A stretch of DNA of 64,000 nt from Candidatus Nomurabacteria bacterium (lineage in GTDB: Bacteria; Patescibacteriota; Saccharimonadia; Saccharimonadales; Saccharimonadaceae), in NCBI GenBank assembly GCA_031257295.1, contig JAIROX010000001.1, positions 186,001 to 250,000 of the forward strand, read 5' to 3'. The notes under the pieces are model-generated. The model saw only the letters and a program-made list of their open reading frames with translations, made no database searches and had not been told where the DNA came from. Each line of letters opens with the position of its first letter. The first letter of the stretch is position 1. Positions 42,438-51,329 of the stretch are shown here, piece by piece. The position numbers and the translations under genes are program-made.

Positions 42438-43445
42438 ATGCAAGAAAATGTTTTGATATCTAAGTTGACTACTATGCGCCTGGGCGGGCCGGCTAGGTAT
42501 GTGCAGGAAGTTACCGAGCCCAAACAAGTGGCCGAAGCTTACGATTTTGCCAGAAAGAACAGCCTGCCGGTTTATGTGTTGGGCTATGGTAGCAATGTGA
42601 TTGGTCGTGACGAAGGTTTCGACGGTTTAGTGTTGGTCAATAAGCTAAAAGGTGTCGAGACCGTTAGCGAGACGGGTGACGAAGTGGTGATTAAAGCAGC
42701 TTCTGGCGAAATGCTAGACGACCTATGTGGCTTTACGGCCGAGCGTGGTTACACCGGTATTGAGGCCATGAGCGCTATCCCAGGCACGGTGGGCGCAGCG
42801 CCGGTGCAAAATGTCGGAGCGTACGGCCAAGAAATTGCAAACGTGCTGGTGGGCGTTAGCGCCTACGACACTTCGCAAGGTCGCACCTTGTGGATTGATG
42901 CGGCGGATTGCCAGCTGGGCTATCGGCGGAGTATTTTTAACACGACAGAATTTGGGCGGTATTTCATCACGGCCGTGACTATCAAGTTGCGTAAGGGCCA
43001 GCTGCGGCCACCTTTTTATATTTCACTGCAAGCTTTTGTCGAGCAGAACGGTTTGACGGATTTTAGCCCGATGGCGATTCGCCAGGCCGTGACGGCGGTG
43101 CGGGCTGGTAAGCTGCCCGACCCAAAGCAGATTGCTAGCAGCGGCTCGTTTTTCAAAAATGTGGTGGTAGATGATGCGACGGCAGCTAAAATGCAGCGCG
43201 AAGGTGTGCGGACTTATGAAGAAGGCGGTCGCAACACTGTGCCGAGTGGTTGGCTGATTGAACAGACTGGGCTAAAGGGCAAAGAGTTCCACGGCATGCG
43301 AGTTAGCGATAAGGCGGCGTTAATTTTGATTAACGAATCAGCGCATAGTTACGCTGATCTAGCGGCAGCTCGGCAAGAAATCAGCGACGCAGTTTATAAG
43401 AAGTTCGGTTTTCGGCTAGAACAAGAGCCGGTGGAATTAGCATGA
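42438..43445 (+). CDS. murB: UDP-N-acetylenolpyruvoylglucosamine reductase MurB
   Basis: FAD/NADPH enzyme that reduces the MurA product to UDP-MurNAc. 335 aa, type I. FAD-binding blocks LGYGSNVIGRDEGFDG (about 48-63) and IPGTVGAAPVQNVGAYGQE (about 115-133); proton-donor Ser in ASSGSFFKN (about 234-242), and the substrate-side end 'PSGWLIEQTGLKG'. The ATG is 7 nt after TACAAT (42425-42430). It overlaps folD by 4 nt (ATGA). Confidence 0.96.
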   Translation: MQENVLISKLTTMRLGGPARYVQEVTEPKQVAEAYDFARKNSLPVYVLGYGSNVIGRDEGFDGLVLVNKLKGVETVSETGDEVVIKAASGEMLDDLCGFTAERGYTGIEAMSAIPGTVGAAPVQNVGAYGQEIANVLVGVSAYDTSQGRTLWIDAADCQLGYRRSIFNTTEFGRYFITAVTIKLRKGQLRPPFYISLQAFVEQNGLTDFSPMAIRQAVTAVRAGKLPDPKQIASSGSFFKNVVVDDATAAKMQREGVRTYEEGGRNTVPSGWLIEQTGLKGKEFHGMRVSDKAALILINESAHSYADLAAARQEISDAVYKKFGFRLEQEPVELA

Positions 43446-44296
43446 AAGAACTAGATGGCGCTGAACTAGTTGATTTTATTAAGGAACGACAAGCGCACCA
43501 GGTGCGTGGCTTGCGCCAGACGCACGGTATCGTACCCAAGTTGCTGATTTTGCGCGACTCGGATAACCCTGTGATTGAAAGGTATGTGGGGCTAAAAAAG
43601 CGCTACGGCGAAGAAATCGGCGTCGAGGTGGAAGATGAAGTTTTGCAAGGCCATTTCTTGCAAGAACGGAGCTTGCAAGACAGGATCGAGCAAGCAAACG
43701 ACGACGATTCTATCCACGGCATCATTGTGCAACTTCCCTTGCAAGAACGGAGCTTGCAAAAAGTGGACGAGGTTTTGAGCAAGATTGCACCAGCCAAGGA
43801 CGTTGACGGGCTGGCCGCTTTTGCAAGAACGGAGCTTGCAAAGAGTGGGTTTATTTCGGCGACAGCTACGGCGATTGATTGGTTGCTCAGCGGTTACAAC
43901 ATTGACCTGCGTGGTAAGCGAATCGCCATTGTGGGGCAGGGCCGGCTGGTTGGCGCGCCGCTCACTAAGCTATGGCAAGATGAATATGATGTGCGCGGTT
44001 TTGATATCAGTGATGCTGATGACCTGGCAGGTGAACTCACAAGGTACGACCTTGTGGTTTCGGCGACGGGTGTGCCGGGATTACTTAAACCTAACATGAT
44101 CAAGGAAGGTGCTGTGGTTGTAGATGCTGGCACGGCCAGCGAAGGCGGCGTGCTAAAAGGCGACGCCAGTGACGAGCTGCGCGCCAGGCGAGACATAACT
44201 ATTACACCCAAGATAGGCGGCGTTGGGCCACTTACCGTAGCGGTGTTGTTCGACCACGTGATCCGGGCTGCTATTGACAAGACAAAGAAAGTGTGA
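43442..44296 (+). CDS. folD: Bifunctional methylene-THF dehydrogenase/cyclohydrolase FolD
   Basis: Interconverts 5,10-methylene-THF, methenyl-THF and 10-formyl-THF for purine and formyl-Met synthesis. 284 aa. Catalytic YVGLKKRYG (Tyr/Lys pair), SIHGIIVQLPL, KDVDGL, the dinucleotide site VGQGRLVGAPL (usual VGRSxxVGxP) and the C-terminal PKIGGVGPLTVAVL. Three copies of the 21-bp palindromic element lie in frame: LQERSLQ at about residues 73-79, LQERSLQ at about 100-106 directly after IVQLP, and ARTELA(K) after KDVDGLAAF. They replace or extend loops where other FolD proteins differ, so activity may be kept. GlyA in the same window supplies its substrate. Confidence 0.95.
   Translation: MKELDGAELVDFIKERQAHQVRGLRQTHGIVPKLLILRDSDNPVIERYVGLKKRYGEEIGVEVEDEVLQGHFLQERSLQDRIEQANDDDSIHGIIVQLPLQERSLQKVDEVLSKIAPAKDVDGLAAFARTELAKSGFISATATAIDWLLSGYNIDLRGKRIAIVGQGRLVGAPLTKLWQDEYDVRGFDISDADDLAGELTRYDLVVSATGVPGLLKPNMIKEGAVVVDAGTASEGGVLKGDASDELRARRDITITPKIGGVGPLTVAVLFDHVIRAAIDKTKKV
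43658..43678. repeat. 21-bp palindromic element, folD copy 1
   Basis: TTGCAAG-AACGGAG-CTTGCAA; read in frame as LQERSLQ. Confidence 0.9.
43739..43759. repeat. 21-bp palindromic element, folD copy 2
   Basis: Identical to copy 1, again read as LQERSLQ, 60 bp further on. Confidence 0.9.
43821..43841. repeat. 21-bp palindromic element, folD copy 3
   Basis: Identical 21 bp but in another codon phase, read as (F)ARTELA(K). Confidence 0.9.
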
Positions 44297-44330
44297 TATA
44301 CTGATACTAATCGATGTGAATCGGGCAAGT

Positions 44331-44711
44331 TCAGTGTTGCTCGATGACTTCTTTAACTTTTGCTACCACTTGGCGCGGTGTTAGCTCAGCTTTTAAGATA
44401 TATCCAGATATGCCTAGGCTTTCGAGTTCCTTTGATTTTTCCTCTTTACCGGTATTGGTCAGGACAATCACTGGTATATCTTTGCCCCAGTCGTGAGCGC
44501 GAATTTCGGCCAAAGCTTCATCACCGTTCATTTCGGGCATCTGAATATCAAGCAAGATAATATCTGGCGAGAAGTCTTTGACTAGTTCAATACCGGCTTT
44601 GCCGTTCGAGGCCAGTTCGGTGTTCAACCCTTCAGCCTCAAACTTTATACGATACATTTGGGAAATCGTAGGATCATCTTCGATAATGGCGATTTTTATC
44701 TGTTCAACCAT
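44331..44711 (-). CDS. Response regulator, receiver domain only
   Basis: 126 aa CheY-like receiver. Acidic pocket IIEDDP (about 9-14), phospho-accepting Asp in IILLDIQMP (about 54-62), Thr in VLTNTG (about 86) and Lys in YILKAEL (about 107). It has no output domain, so it acts by protein contact or as a phosphate relay. It lies between two orphan histidine kinase genes (40221 and 45920), either of which could be its partner. A TACAAT box lies about 27 nt before the ATG. Confidence 0.93.
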   Translation of the reverse strand: MVEQIKIAIIEDDPTISQMYRIKFEAEGLNTELASNGKAGIELVKDFSPDIILLDIQMPEMNGDEALAEIRAHDWGKDIPVIVLTNTGKEEKSKELESLGISGYILKAELTPRQVVAKVKEVIEQH

Positions 44712-44801
44712 AAGTGCTTTAATAATAAGCTATTGTAGCCGAAAAGTAAACTTACGTGCGCCACTGTGGTAAAATATGTTTTAGGAAGTTAGTCAATTGC
44801 T

Positions 44802-45905
44802 ATGAAGAAGAAAAGCCATAATGACGGTGGGCTTGAAATTGAAACGATTGTTTATGATGGTCAAGATGAATACGCCACGTTGGAGGCCAGCGCGCGCGTA
44901 GTAACAGACATGCGCCGAGCGGTTGACATTAACGAAGAGTTTGTCGAAAAAGGCCAAACAATTACACCAGAATGTAACCCCGGGCTAGGCTATATCTTGT
45001 CGGTGGCACCAGGTGTAGCGGCTTGGATGGCCTCGGCTAAGATCTCGCCGTCTTTAGCGCTTGACCCATTTTATATGCCTGGGCAAGCCACGGTTGGCTC
45101 GATTTTTAAAGTTGATAGTGCGTCGGCTGAGTGGTTAACTAATAAGCCGCTGTGTATCGCTCTTAGGTATCGCGCTAAAATAGAAACCGAACTGTCTCTC
45201 GAGCACTACCTGGCGCAGCCAAAGGGCGCAAAAGTAAATAGCCTGGTTTTGGCGGCAGGCCGGGGCAGATATCCGCTATTAGCGGCCGCTGAAGCTAAAA
45301 AAGCTGGCTGTGAACCGCACTTGACCTTTGTGGATATCGATAAAAAAGCCTTGCATCAGATTCGGGCTTTAGCTAACGATTGCGACTACCAAGATATCAG
45401 CCTGGTGGATCGTGACATTTTAGACCTAAAAGGTTTTCGTTATCAAAATAGCCTGTCGCGCGCTTTAAGGCGTCTAGCAACTGGCAGCTGGCCGCTTGAT
45501 ACCCCAGAAGAGGTCAGACCGCGGTACTACGATATCGTAAGTGGTATTGGGATTAGCATGTACATTGAAGACAGCGTGTGGCAATACCCTCTACCGCATA
45601 AGGTGCTAGGCCGAGAGTCGGCCAAAAAAGCCGGTGTAGAGCAGCTGCTTGGGCAAATGTGGCGGCATGTTAAGCCGGGCGGTATCATGCTGGTGGATGC
45701 AATTAACCAAGGCGAGCCGGATAATTTCGTTGGTCTACAATTAAAAACTATCCAGACAATTGGTTGGAAAGAAATGCAACAGCGCAGCCCTGAACAGGTG
45801 CAAAGATTGATCAGCCGAGCTGGTATAGAGCCAGCCAAGATCACGCGCCACGCCGACCCGACTGGGTTTTTCAGTGTCTATAAGCTACAAAAACCGCAAG
45901 CGTGA
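44802..45905 (+). CDS. Probable class I SAM-dependent methyltransferase
   Basis: 367 aa. Residues 140-270 hold a Rossmann-type methyltransferase core: motif I LVLAAGRGRYPLLAA, acidic end of strand 2 in LTFVDIDKKALHQIR, then 'ISLVDRDIL', and a post-motif 'HVKPGGIMLVDAIN'. A family-unassigned N-terminal 130 residues precedes it. The substrate is unknown. The 14-nt gap to the following histidine kinase and same strand suggest linked expression, although the kinase has its own -10 box. A TAAAAT at about 44773 lies 25-30 nt before the ATG. Confidence 0.72.
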   Translation: MKKKSHNDGGLEIETIVYDGQDEYATLEASARVVTDMRRAVDINEEFVEKGQTITPECNPGLGYILSVAPGVAAWMASAKISPSLALDPFYMPGQATVGSIFKVDSASAEWLTNKPLCIALRYRAKIETELSLEHYLAQPKGAKVNSLVLAAGRGRYPLLAAAEAKKAGCEPHLTFVDIDKKALHQIRALANDCDYQDISLVDRDILDLKGFRYQNSLSRALRRLATGSWPLDTPEEVRPRYYDIVSGIGISMYIEDSVWQYPLPHKVLGRESAKKAGVEQLLGQMWRHVKPGGIMLVDAINQGEPDNFVGLQLKTIQTIGWKEMQQRSPEQVQRLISRAGIEPAKITRHADPTGFFSVYKLQKPQA

Positions 45906-45919
45906 TACAATAGAAGTAA

Positions 45920-48076
45920 ATGTTGTGGGCAGAACGTTCGATTCTTTTGGTGGCTGCGACTGTGGCGGTTGTTATTGGTTTGGTTGCTTTATTTCAGCGT
46001 GGATCTTTCTTAAGGTCTCTGTTTTTCTTTATCTCTAATATGGCCTGTGCTGTGTGGTCGGCGGGTATTGCTGTATTTTTGTCAGTTAGCGACGAGGGCG
46101 CACTAGTGAGTGCTGCTCAAGTTTACTACATAGCTGCGGCAGTTATTGCTTGGTCTCTAGTGCCGTTATCGTATGTGTTTTTTCAGTCTCGCAAAGACGT
46201 AGCTGTACCGGCATTTATGACTGCCTTACCTCTAGCCTATATCATCGTGATGATATTATGGCGGCCGGGCAGCTTGATATCTTCGGTTAGCGTTGGCGAG
46301 CATAACTCCGTGACAATTGATTCTATGGGGTACGCCGTGTATAGCTTATATTTTGTGGCCTGTTGTTCGGTGGCGGCCTATTTCTTGTATCGGGAAGCCA
46401 AAGATACTAAAGATCGAGCCTTGAGGCGCCAGATTTATTATATTTTGGGCGCTTATGCGGTAGATTTTGTGATTGGTGTAACGTTTAATCTGATCATGCC
46501 GTGGCTTGGAAATTACAGTCTAATCTGGATCGGCCCGATCAATATCCTGGTGCTGGCTATTATGTTTTACTGGGCTATTATCCACTATAAACTGTTTGAC
46601 TTTAAGGAGCTGGCTATCAGAGCCATGTCCTACATCATGGTCGTGGCAGCTGTGGCGGTGGTTTACCTGATTGTTTTTGGCTTCGCCGCAAACATGATTG
46701 GTGCAGGTGATGTGAGCTGGGAGCTGAATGCACTAAATGCCATCATGATAGCTGTCGTAGTGATGTTGCTACCGTTGATAAATAAAATTAACTACCACTT
46801 AGATAAGATCTTCCACCCAGATGGCTACCGCTTAGATAATATCATATCGAAGCTTAATCGAGTGATTATTAAAAATCACGACACAAAGCAGCTACTAGTG
46901 CATAGTGCTCGGTTGGTCAACAACGCTCTGGGTACACGCTTTGTGAGCTTTGCCACATTGCGTCGCTCGCAGCATATACTTGTGGCGAGCTCACCGCGCC
47001 GTTCGCTTACTGATAAAGAAGCCCTGGCGTTAGCAAGCTTTATCGGTAGTCGTGAAGATAGGGTCATATTTGTTGACACGCTGCCAGAAGATAGTGAAAT
47101 TTCGCCTATCGTGAGTAAGCACAAGGTGAGTATGTTGGTCCAAATTAGATACCAGTCGGACACTGAAGATGGCGACACGGTGGGATATATGATGGTTGGC
47201 TACAAAGTTAAAGACAGGCGGTTCTCGCAAAGAGATGTTGAACTATTAAACGCAGCATCTGGATTGGTGGCGCTAGCAATCGAAAACGCTAATTATTACC
47301 AGCAAGTGAGAAGCTTTGACGAGAACTTGCGCAAGGAGATCGCTGTGGCCACCAGCAAACTACGCGATAGCAACCATAAACTACAAAAATTTGACGAGGC
47401 TAAGGACGAGTTTATGTCAATGGCCTCACACCAGTTGCGTACGCCGTTAACTAGCATAAAAGGCTATCTGAGTATGGTGCTAGATGGTGATGGTGGTAAG
47501 GTAAATGCTACGCAGCGACATTTTTTAACTGAGGCTTATCAAAGCAGCAATAATATGCTCAGGATCATCAACGACCTGCTTAGCGTGTCACGGATTCAAA
47601 CTGGTAAGTTTATTTTAGATAAAACAAATCAGGATCTATCTGAAATTGTGCGTCACGAAGCGGGCGAGTTGGTAGATCTAGCGGTGGGTCGTGGTCTAAA
47701 GATTGCGGTGCAGATTGACGACGGTAACTACATGATGAATATTGATGAACTGAAAGTTCGTCAGGCTATAGATAATCTCATAGATAACGCACTTTTTTAT
47801 TCGAACGATGGTGGTACGGTATCAGTGCGCTTGTCTCAAGAGCCAAAAAAGATCATTTTTAAGGTGGTGGATACTGGAATCGGCGTGCCAGAAGCGGAGG
47901 TAGCCAAGTTGTTCACGAAATTTTCCAGGGCCACTAACGCTCGTAAACGCCGCCCCGACGGCACGGGCGTGGGGCTATTCTTGGTCAAGCGTGTAGCTGC
48001 CACGCATGGCGGTGGTGTGATTATAGAATCCAAGGAAAACCAAGGTAGCACCTTTGGCTTTTGGCTGCCACGCTAG
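45920..48076 (+). CDS. Multi-TM sensor histidine kinase with GAF-like domain
   Basis: 718 aa. Eight or so N-terminal TM helices (1-285; an N-terminal 7TM-type histidine-kinase sensor), a GAF-like region (about 310-455), a short coiled coil, HisKA with His in SMASHQLRTPLTSIKGYL (about 500-517), and HATPase with N-box DNLIDNALFYS, DTGIGVP and GTGVGLFLVK. A TACAAT box lies 8 nt before the ATG. Membrane-embedded sensing is likely; the ligand is unknown. The terminator at 48092 ends the unit. Confidence 0.93.
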   Translation: MLWAERSILLVAATVAVVIGLVALFQRGSFLRSLFFFISNMACAVWSAGIAVFLSVSDEGALVSAAQVYYIAAAVIAWSLVPLSYVFFQSRKDVAVPAFMTALPLAYIIVMILWRPGSLISSVSVGEHNSVTIDSMGYAVYSLYFVACCSVAAYFLYREAKDTKDRALRRQIYYILGAYAVDFVIGVTFNLIMPWLGNYSLIWIGPINILVLAIMFYWAIIHYKLFDFKELAIRAMSYIMVVAAVAVVYLIVFGFAANMIGAGDVSWELNALNAIMIAVVVMLLPLINKINYHLDKIFHPDGYRLDNIISKLNRVIIKNHDTKQLLVHSARLVNNALGTRFVSFATLRRSQHILVASSPRRSLTDKEALALASFIGSREDRVIFVDTLPEDSEISPIVSKHKVSMLVQIRYQSDTEDGDTVGYMMVGYKVKDRRFSQRDVELLNAASGLVALAIENANYYQQVRSFDENLRKEIAVATSKLRDSNHKLQKFDEAKDEFMSMASHQLRTPLTSIKGYLSMVLDGDGGKVNATQRHFLTEAYQSSNNMLRIINDLLSVSRIQTGKFILDKTNQDLSEIVRHEAGELVDLAVGRGLKIAVQIDDGNYMMNIDELKVRQAIDNLIDNALFYSNDGGTVSVRLSQEPKKIIFKVVDTGIGVPEAEVAKLFTKFSRATNARKRRPDGTGVGLFLVKRVAATHGGGVIIESKENQGSTFGFWLPR

Positions 48077-48091
48077 TGCTAAGCAAGATAC

Positions 48092-48125
48092 GAAAAGAAC
48101 CTCCCTGTTACAGGAGGTTCTTTTC
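48092..48125. terminator. Strong bidirectional terminator
   Basis: GAAAAGAACCTCC, loop, GGAGGTTCTTTTC, between convergent genes. Confidence 0.92.
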
Positions 48126-48176
48126 TGTATTATGAGCCCACTCGCTCTAGAGATCTCTCGGTAGAGCGGTCAACTC

Positions 48177-49817
48177 TTAAACAATTTGACGTCGACTTGC
48201 TACGTAATACCAAGTAGCAGTTGTCAAAGCACCTGCGCCCACGATCACGCTTACAACTTCGCCTGGGCCAGTAGTTGGCAGGTCAGAAGGTGTGCCTGGG
48301 CCACCGGGTGTTACGGGTGGTGTTACAGGCGGATCGTTTTTACAGTTTGGATCATCCGGTGGCAAGTATTCTTTGCCAGGAATCTCACAAGTTGGTTTGC
48401 CATCTGGTACAACTGTGAAATTACTCTCACAAGCCTTACCAGTAGCCGTTTTTTCTTGGCCATTCACCTTGACTGTCACCACGGCTACTACGGTGTAGTC
48501 ACCAGTAGTGGTAGTTTCGAAGGTGTTTTTGGTACTTTCTTGTACAACTTTACCGTTCTTGTCTTTCACGGTGTAAGTGGTTTTAACATACTCAGCACCA
48601 TCTTTAGCGGTGTACTGGTTGTTAAACTCAAACTTGGTACGAGTGATCTTCTTGATACCCAAAGCATCGCAGGTATAAACCGGAACTTGTGGGCAGTCAG
48701 GAGTCTTCACTGTAACTGTAGCCGTATCGGTGTTAGCACCATTCGGTGTGTCAACACGACCGGTGTTAATTAGGCTTAGGTTTTTGCCACACTCTAGTTT
48801 ATCGGCAGCATCTATCTTGGCTTTAAACCAAACGTAAGCCACAGCGCCTGGAGCGTAGTTACCAATATTCAAGCCTTTGGTGGTTACACCATCTGGCATC
48901 ACTTGGTTAGCGCCGTTACCGTTGCTTAGCTTAGTAGAGCCGGCTACATAAGTAACGCCACTTGGCAAAGTATCCGACACAACAACGTTTTCTTGGTTAA
49001 CACTACCAGTGTTCTTGTAGGTGATCAGATATTCGATCTCATCACCAGGGTTGGCAGTCATATTGTCGACCCATCCACCACTGGTTGTGCCGCCCTTGCG
49101 TACATCTTTTTGAACGCTAAAGTTTGGCTGCACGGCTTTAATCTTAAAGGTTACATAACCAGAATAACGGTTACAACCAGGCAGGTCGCCGTTCATCGAG
49201 TCAAAACCGATGGCAGCGCCACCGCCGACAATTGAGTCGGGCAGGTTAAAGCTTCTGAGCGTGTTGTCTGTATCGCTCTTAAAGTTGGTGAGCACAGCCG
49301 AGCCTTGTACATAACGCAAAGTTATATCAGCACCCGTGCTGTTAGCAAAGTAAATGTTATCAAATACTTGGGTAGGGTTAGCGTTGCTAGCGCCGATAAA
49401 TATATTACTACCAGCGTTAGTTGCACCCTTGTTCACAACGGCAGGCAATTCTGCCTTAATGTAAGCACCGTGGGCTACGCCCTTGCCGCTAGCATTAAGA
49501 CTGGCATCTGCGTTGTTGTGATAATAAACAAAAACCGTGTATTCTTGACCGGCTTTTAGGTTAATTTTGTTAGTATAAGTGCTGTCGGCAGCACCAGATT
49601 CCTTAATATGGGCGAAATTGCGTTCGTCGCCATATTTGGGGTTGTTTGTGATTGAGTTAAACGTGACGTAATCTGCAGGTTTTTCGATGGTAAAGGTCGG
49701 GCGATCGCTCGGCCCCCACGCACCAATGGCCGCAGGTACTATCACGGCTGCAAGCACAGCTACCAGAGCGATAAAACGCTTGGGAGCTCGGCGAACAGCA
49801 GCAATGACTTGTTTCAT
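48177..49817 (-). CDS. LPxTG-anchored surface protein with DUF11-type repeat
   Basis: 546 aa. Signal peptide at about residues 1-32 (KRFIALVAVLAAVIVPAAIG). Beta-rich region I (about 40-235) is followed by a DUF11 / isopeptide-type domain (about 238-375: DEIEYLITYKNTGSVNQENVVVSDTLP, noted here as EYLITYKNTG and VVSDTLPSG), a PKD-like beta domain (about 385-475) and a Pro/Gly/Thr-rich wall-spanning stretch. The sorting signal is LPTTG, a hydrophobic helix, then SRRQIV. It is a classic wall-anchored stalk or adhesin. Shine-Dalgarno GGAAGGAG before the ATG. No poly-G tract is seen upstream. Confidence 0.88.
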   Translation of the reverse strand: MKQVIAAVRRAPKRFIALVAVLAAVIVPAAIGAWGPSDRPTFTIEKPADYVTFNSITNNPKYGDERNFAHIKESGAADSTYTNKINLKAGQEYTVFVYYHNNADASLNASGKGVAHGAYIKAELPAVVNKGATNAGSNIFIGASNANPTQVFDNIYFANSTGADITLRYVQGSAVLTNFKSDTDNTLRSFNLPDSIVGGGAAIGFDSMNGDLPGCNRYSGYVTFKIKAVQPNFSVQKDVRKGGTTSGGWVDNMTANPGDEIEYLITYKNTGSVNQENVVVSDTLPSGVTYVAGSTKLSNGNGANQVMPDGVTTKGLNIGNYAPGAVAYVWFKAKIDAADKLECGKNLSLINTGRVDTPNGANTDTATVTVKTPDCPQVPVYTCDALGIKKITRTKFEFNNQYTAKDGAEYVKTTYTVKDKNGKVVQESTKNTFETTTTGDYTVVAVVTVKVNGQEKTATGKACESNFTVVPDGKPTCEIPGKEYLPPDDPNCKNDPPVTPPVTPGGPGTPSDLPTTGPGEVVSVIVGAGALTTATWYYVASRRQIV

Positions 49818-49884
49818 AAAACACTCCTTCCAAAAAATGTCTATAGTTGCTATATGTCAAATATGATTAAAATTAAAAAAGTCA

Positions 49885-49901
49885 ACAACTTTAAAAGTTG
49901 T
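49885..49901. promoter_or_regulatory. Palindromic site upstream of the LPxTG gene
   Basis: ACAACTTT-A-AAAGTTGT, a perfect inverted repeat about 70-85 bp before the ATG of the minus-strand gene and beside a TTGACT box. It could be an operator. Confidence 0.4.
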
Positions 49902-49959
49902 CCTTGATGGACGCCAAATTGTTAAACTTCATCTGACATAAAGAACCAAAACAAATCAG

Positions 49960-50045
49960 ACCACTACAGAAAATAACTTGGGGTGCCCCCGCCGTCGCTT
50001 ATAAAGCTAAGGCGGGGGACCTAAGGTGCTAGCGGTTGTCGCGAA
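49960..50045 (-). terminator. GC-rich hairpins after the 50066 gene
   Basis: On the minus strand AGCGGTT/AACCGCT (about 50032-50051) and a CCCCCGCC/GGCGGGGG stem (about 49984-50017). Probably transcription end of the two-gene unit. The rest of 49818-50065 shows no gene. Confidence 0.55.
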
Positions 50046-50065
50046 CCGCTCGCACATGTGATGGG

Positions 50066-51310
50066 TTAGGGGGCTGGGACTACGTCCTCGCCCCCGGAGA
50101 TGACTCCAGTCCCTTGTCCGCCGTCAGCGGCACCACTGGTGTCGCGTGGCGGTTGGGTGCCAGGTGCCTGTCCGCCACCGTTCCCGGTATCAACCGGGGC
50201 GGTGGGCGGGGTAGTTGGCTGCACTGTGCCGCCACTACCACCATCTTCACCGGTGCCGACGTTAATCGGCGTGGTGCGCGGCGGGTTAGCTGGGTCGGTG
50301 ACAGTGCCCGGAGGCACCGTCCCCTCTCCAGGATACCAATCGGGATCGGTATCCTTGCCGCCGCCGCTAGGCGGTGGTGTAGGGCCATTTGGTGGCGGTG
50401 TGCCACCGTCTGTGGGGGGCGTTTCGCTCTCCGGCGTTTCGGGCTCCCTTGGGAACTCGATACGCTTATCGAAGAGGTTTACCCCCACGATACCCGTACG
50501 GCCGTCCTTTAGGACGACCTCGAACCAGATAGCCTCGCGGCTCTCCAGCTCGGTGTTCATCCCCGAACGATGGAGCGTTACGCTACCTTGCGGCAGCATG
50601 TTCCAGTTCAGAGCCGAACGTGCATCGACTGACACAATAGGTAGGCAGTCAAGCAGGTAGATGTACGCTGTTGCGTACGTTCTGTACTGCTCGTTGACGT
50701 ACGTTACCTTGCCGTCGAGTATAAGTGCATCAGCCCTTTGGGGCGTCGTCACGTACTCGCCGGTGGCGCTGTTCTTGCGCCATTCCATGAATACCGTCCA
50801 CCCAGCGTCGCCAGCCATGTTTCGGTCGACGAGGCTCAGAGCTTCCCGCATCCACGGGTTGGCCTTTACAACCTCGGCCACAACAGGGTCGTCGCCGTTG
50901 TCCGCCATCCAGGCCCACCCTTGCAGGTGGTTGTCTAGCAGTTCCGGCGTTGTGAGCAAGGAAACATAGAGTTCCCTTCTGCGCTCGTTGTTGGTCGTAC
51001 CGCCGAACGGGAAATTAACCGGGTCACTAAACCCAGTGGCTTTCGCCCGTTCCTCATTGCTTTGGGGCATGGACAGGTTCGACCATTCCCAGGTCGGCTC
51101 CATCCAATCCAAAGAATGGGCTTGGATCCCGTCTGGATCAACTACCGGCACGCCGGTGGTCTCGTCCAGGTTGACACCCGTAGGCAATTGCTCGCCCTGG
51201 GGTGATGGGGTAGTGCTTGGGGAGCTGTCATGAGACACTCCCCAGATTATTGCAATGGCGGCTATGATCACGAAGATCGCGGCCGCAACCAATAGAACGG
51301 GTCGTCTCAT
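50066..51310 (-). CDS. Membrane-anchored protein with Pro/Gly-rich tail, unknown function
   Basis: 414 aa. An N-terminal signal-anchor helix (about 5-26) is followed by a soluble region (about 60-275) with Trp/Asp-rich patches (SLDWMEPTWEWSNL, HLQGWAWMADNGDD) and then a 135-residue Pro/Gly/Thr-rich low-complexity tail. No family recognised. The ribosome site is very strong (AAGGAGGAGAGG). It follows the 51330 gene by 19 nt as its operon partner. Codon use is C-rich, like the accessory genes at 9.7-11.3 kb and unlike the neighbouring metabolic genes, which suggests acquisition. Confidence 0.62.
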   Translation of the reverse strand: MRRPVLLVAAAIFVIIAAIAIIWGVSHDSSPSTTPSPQGEQLPTGVNLDETTGVPVVDPDGIQAHSLDWMEPTWEWSNLSMPQSNEERAKATGFSDPVNFPFGGTTNNERRRELYVSLLTTPELLDNHLQGWAWMADNGDDPVVAEVVKANPWMREALSLVDRNMAGDAGWTVFMEWRKNSATGEYVTTPQRADALILDGKVTYVNEQYRTYATAYIYLLDCLPIVSVDARSALNWNMLPQGSVTLHRSGMNTELESREAIWFEVVLKDGRTGIVGVNLFDKRIEFPREPETPESETPPTDGGTPPPNGPTPPPSGGGKDTDPDWYPGEGTVPPGTVTDPANPPRTTPINVGTGEDGGSGGTVQPTTPPTAPVDTGNGGGQAPGTQPPRDTSGAADGGQGTGVISGGEDVVPAP

Positions 51311-51329
51311 GATCCTCTCCTCCTTTTTC

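Noticed and set aside
49885-49901. Confident LytTR or LexA operator
   Set aside because: The palindrome is clear but does not match a known operator well, and the promoter beside it is weak by eye.
50250-50460. Pro/Gly low-complexity stretch as a collagen-like repeat
   Set aside because: No Gly-X-Y periodicity; it is an irregular Pro/Gly/Thr tail.
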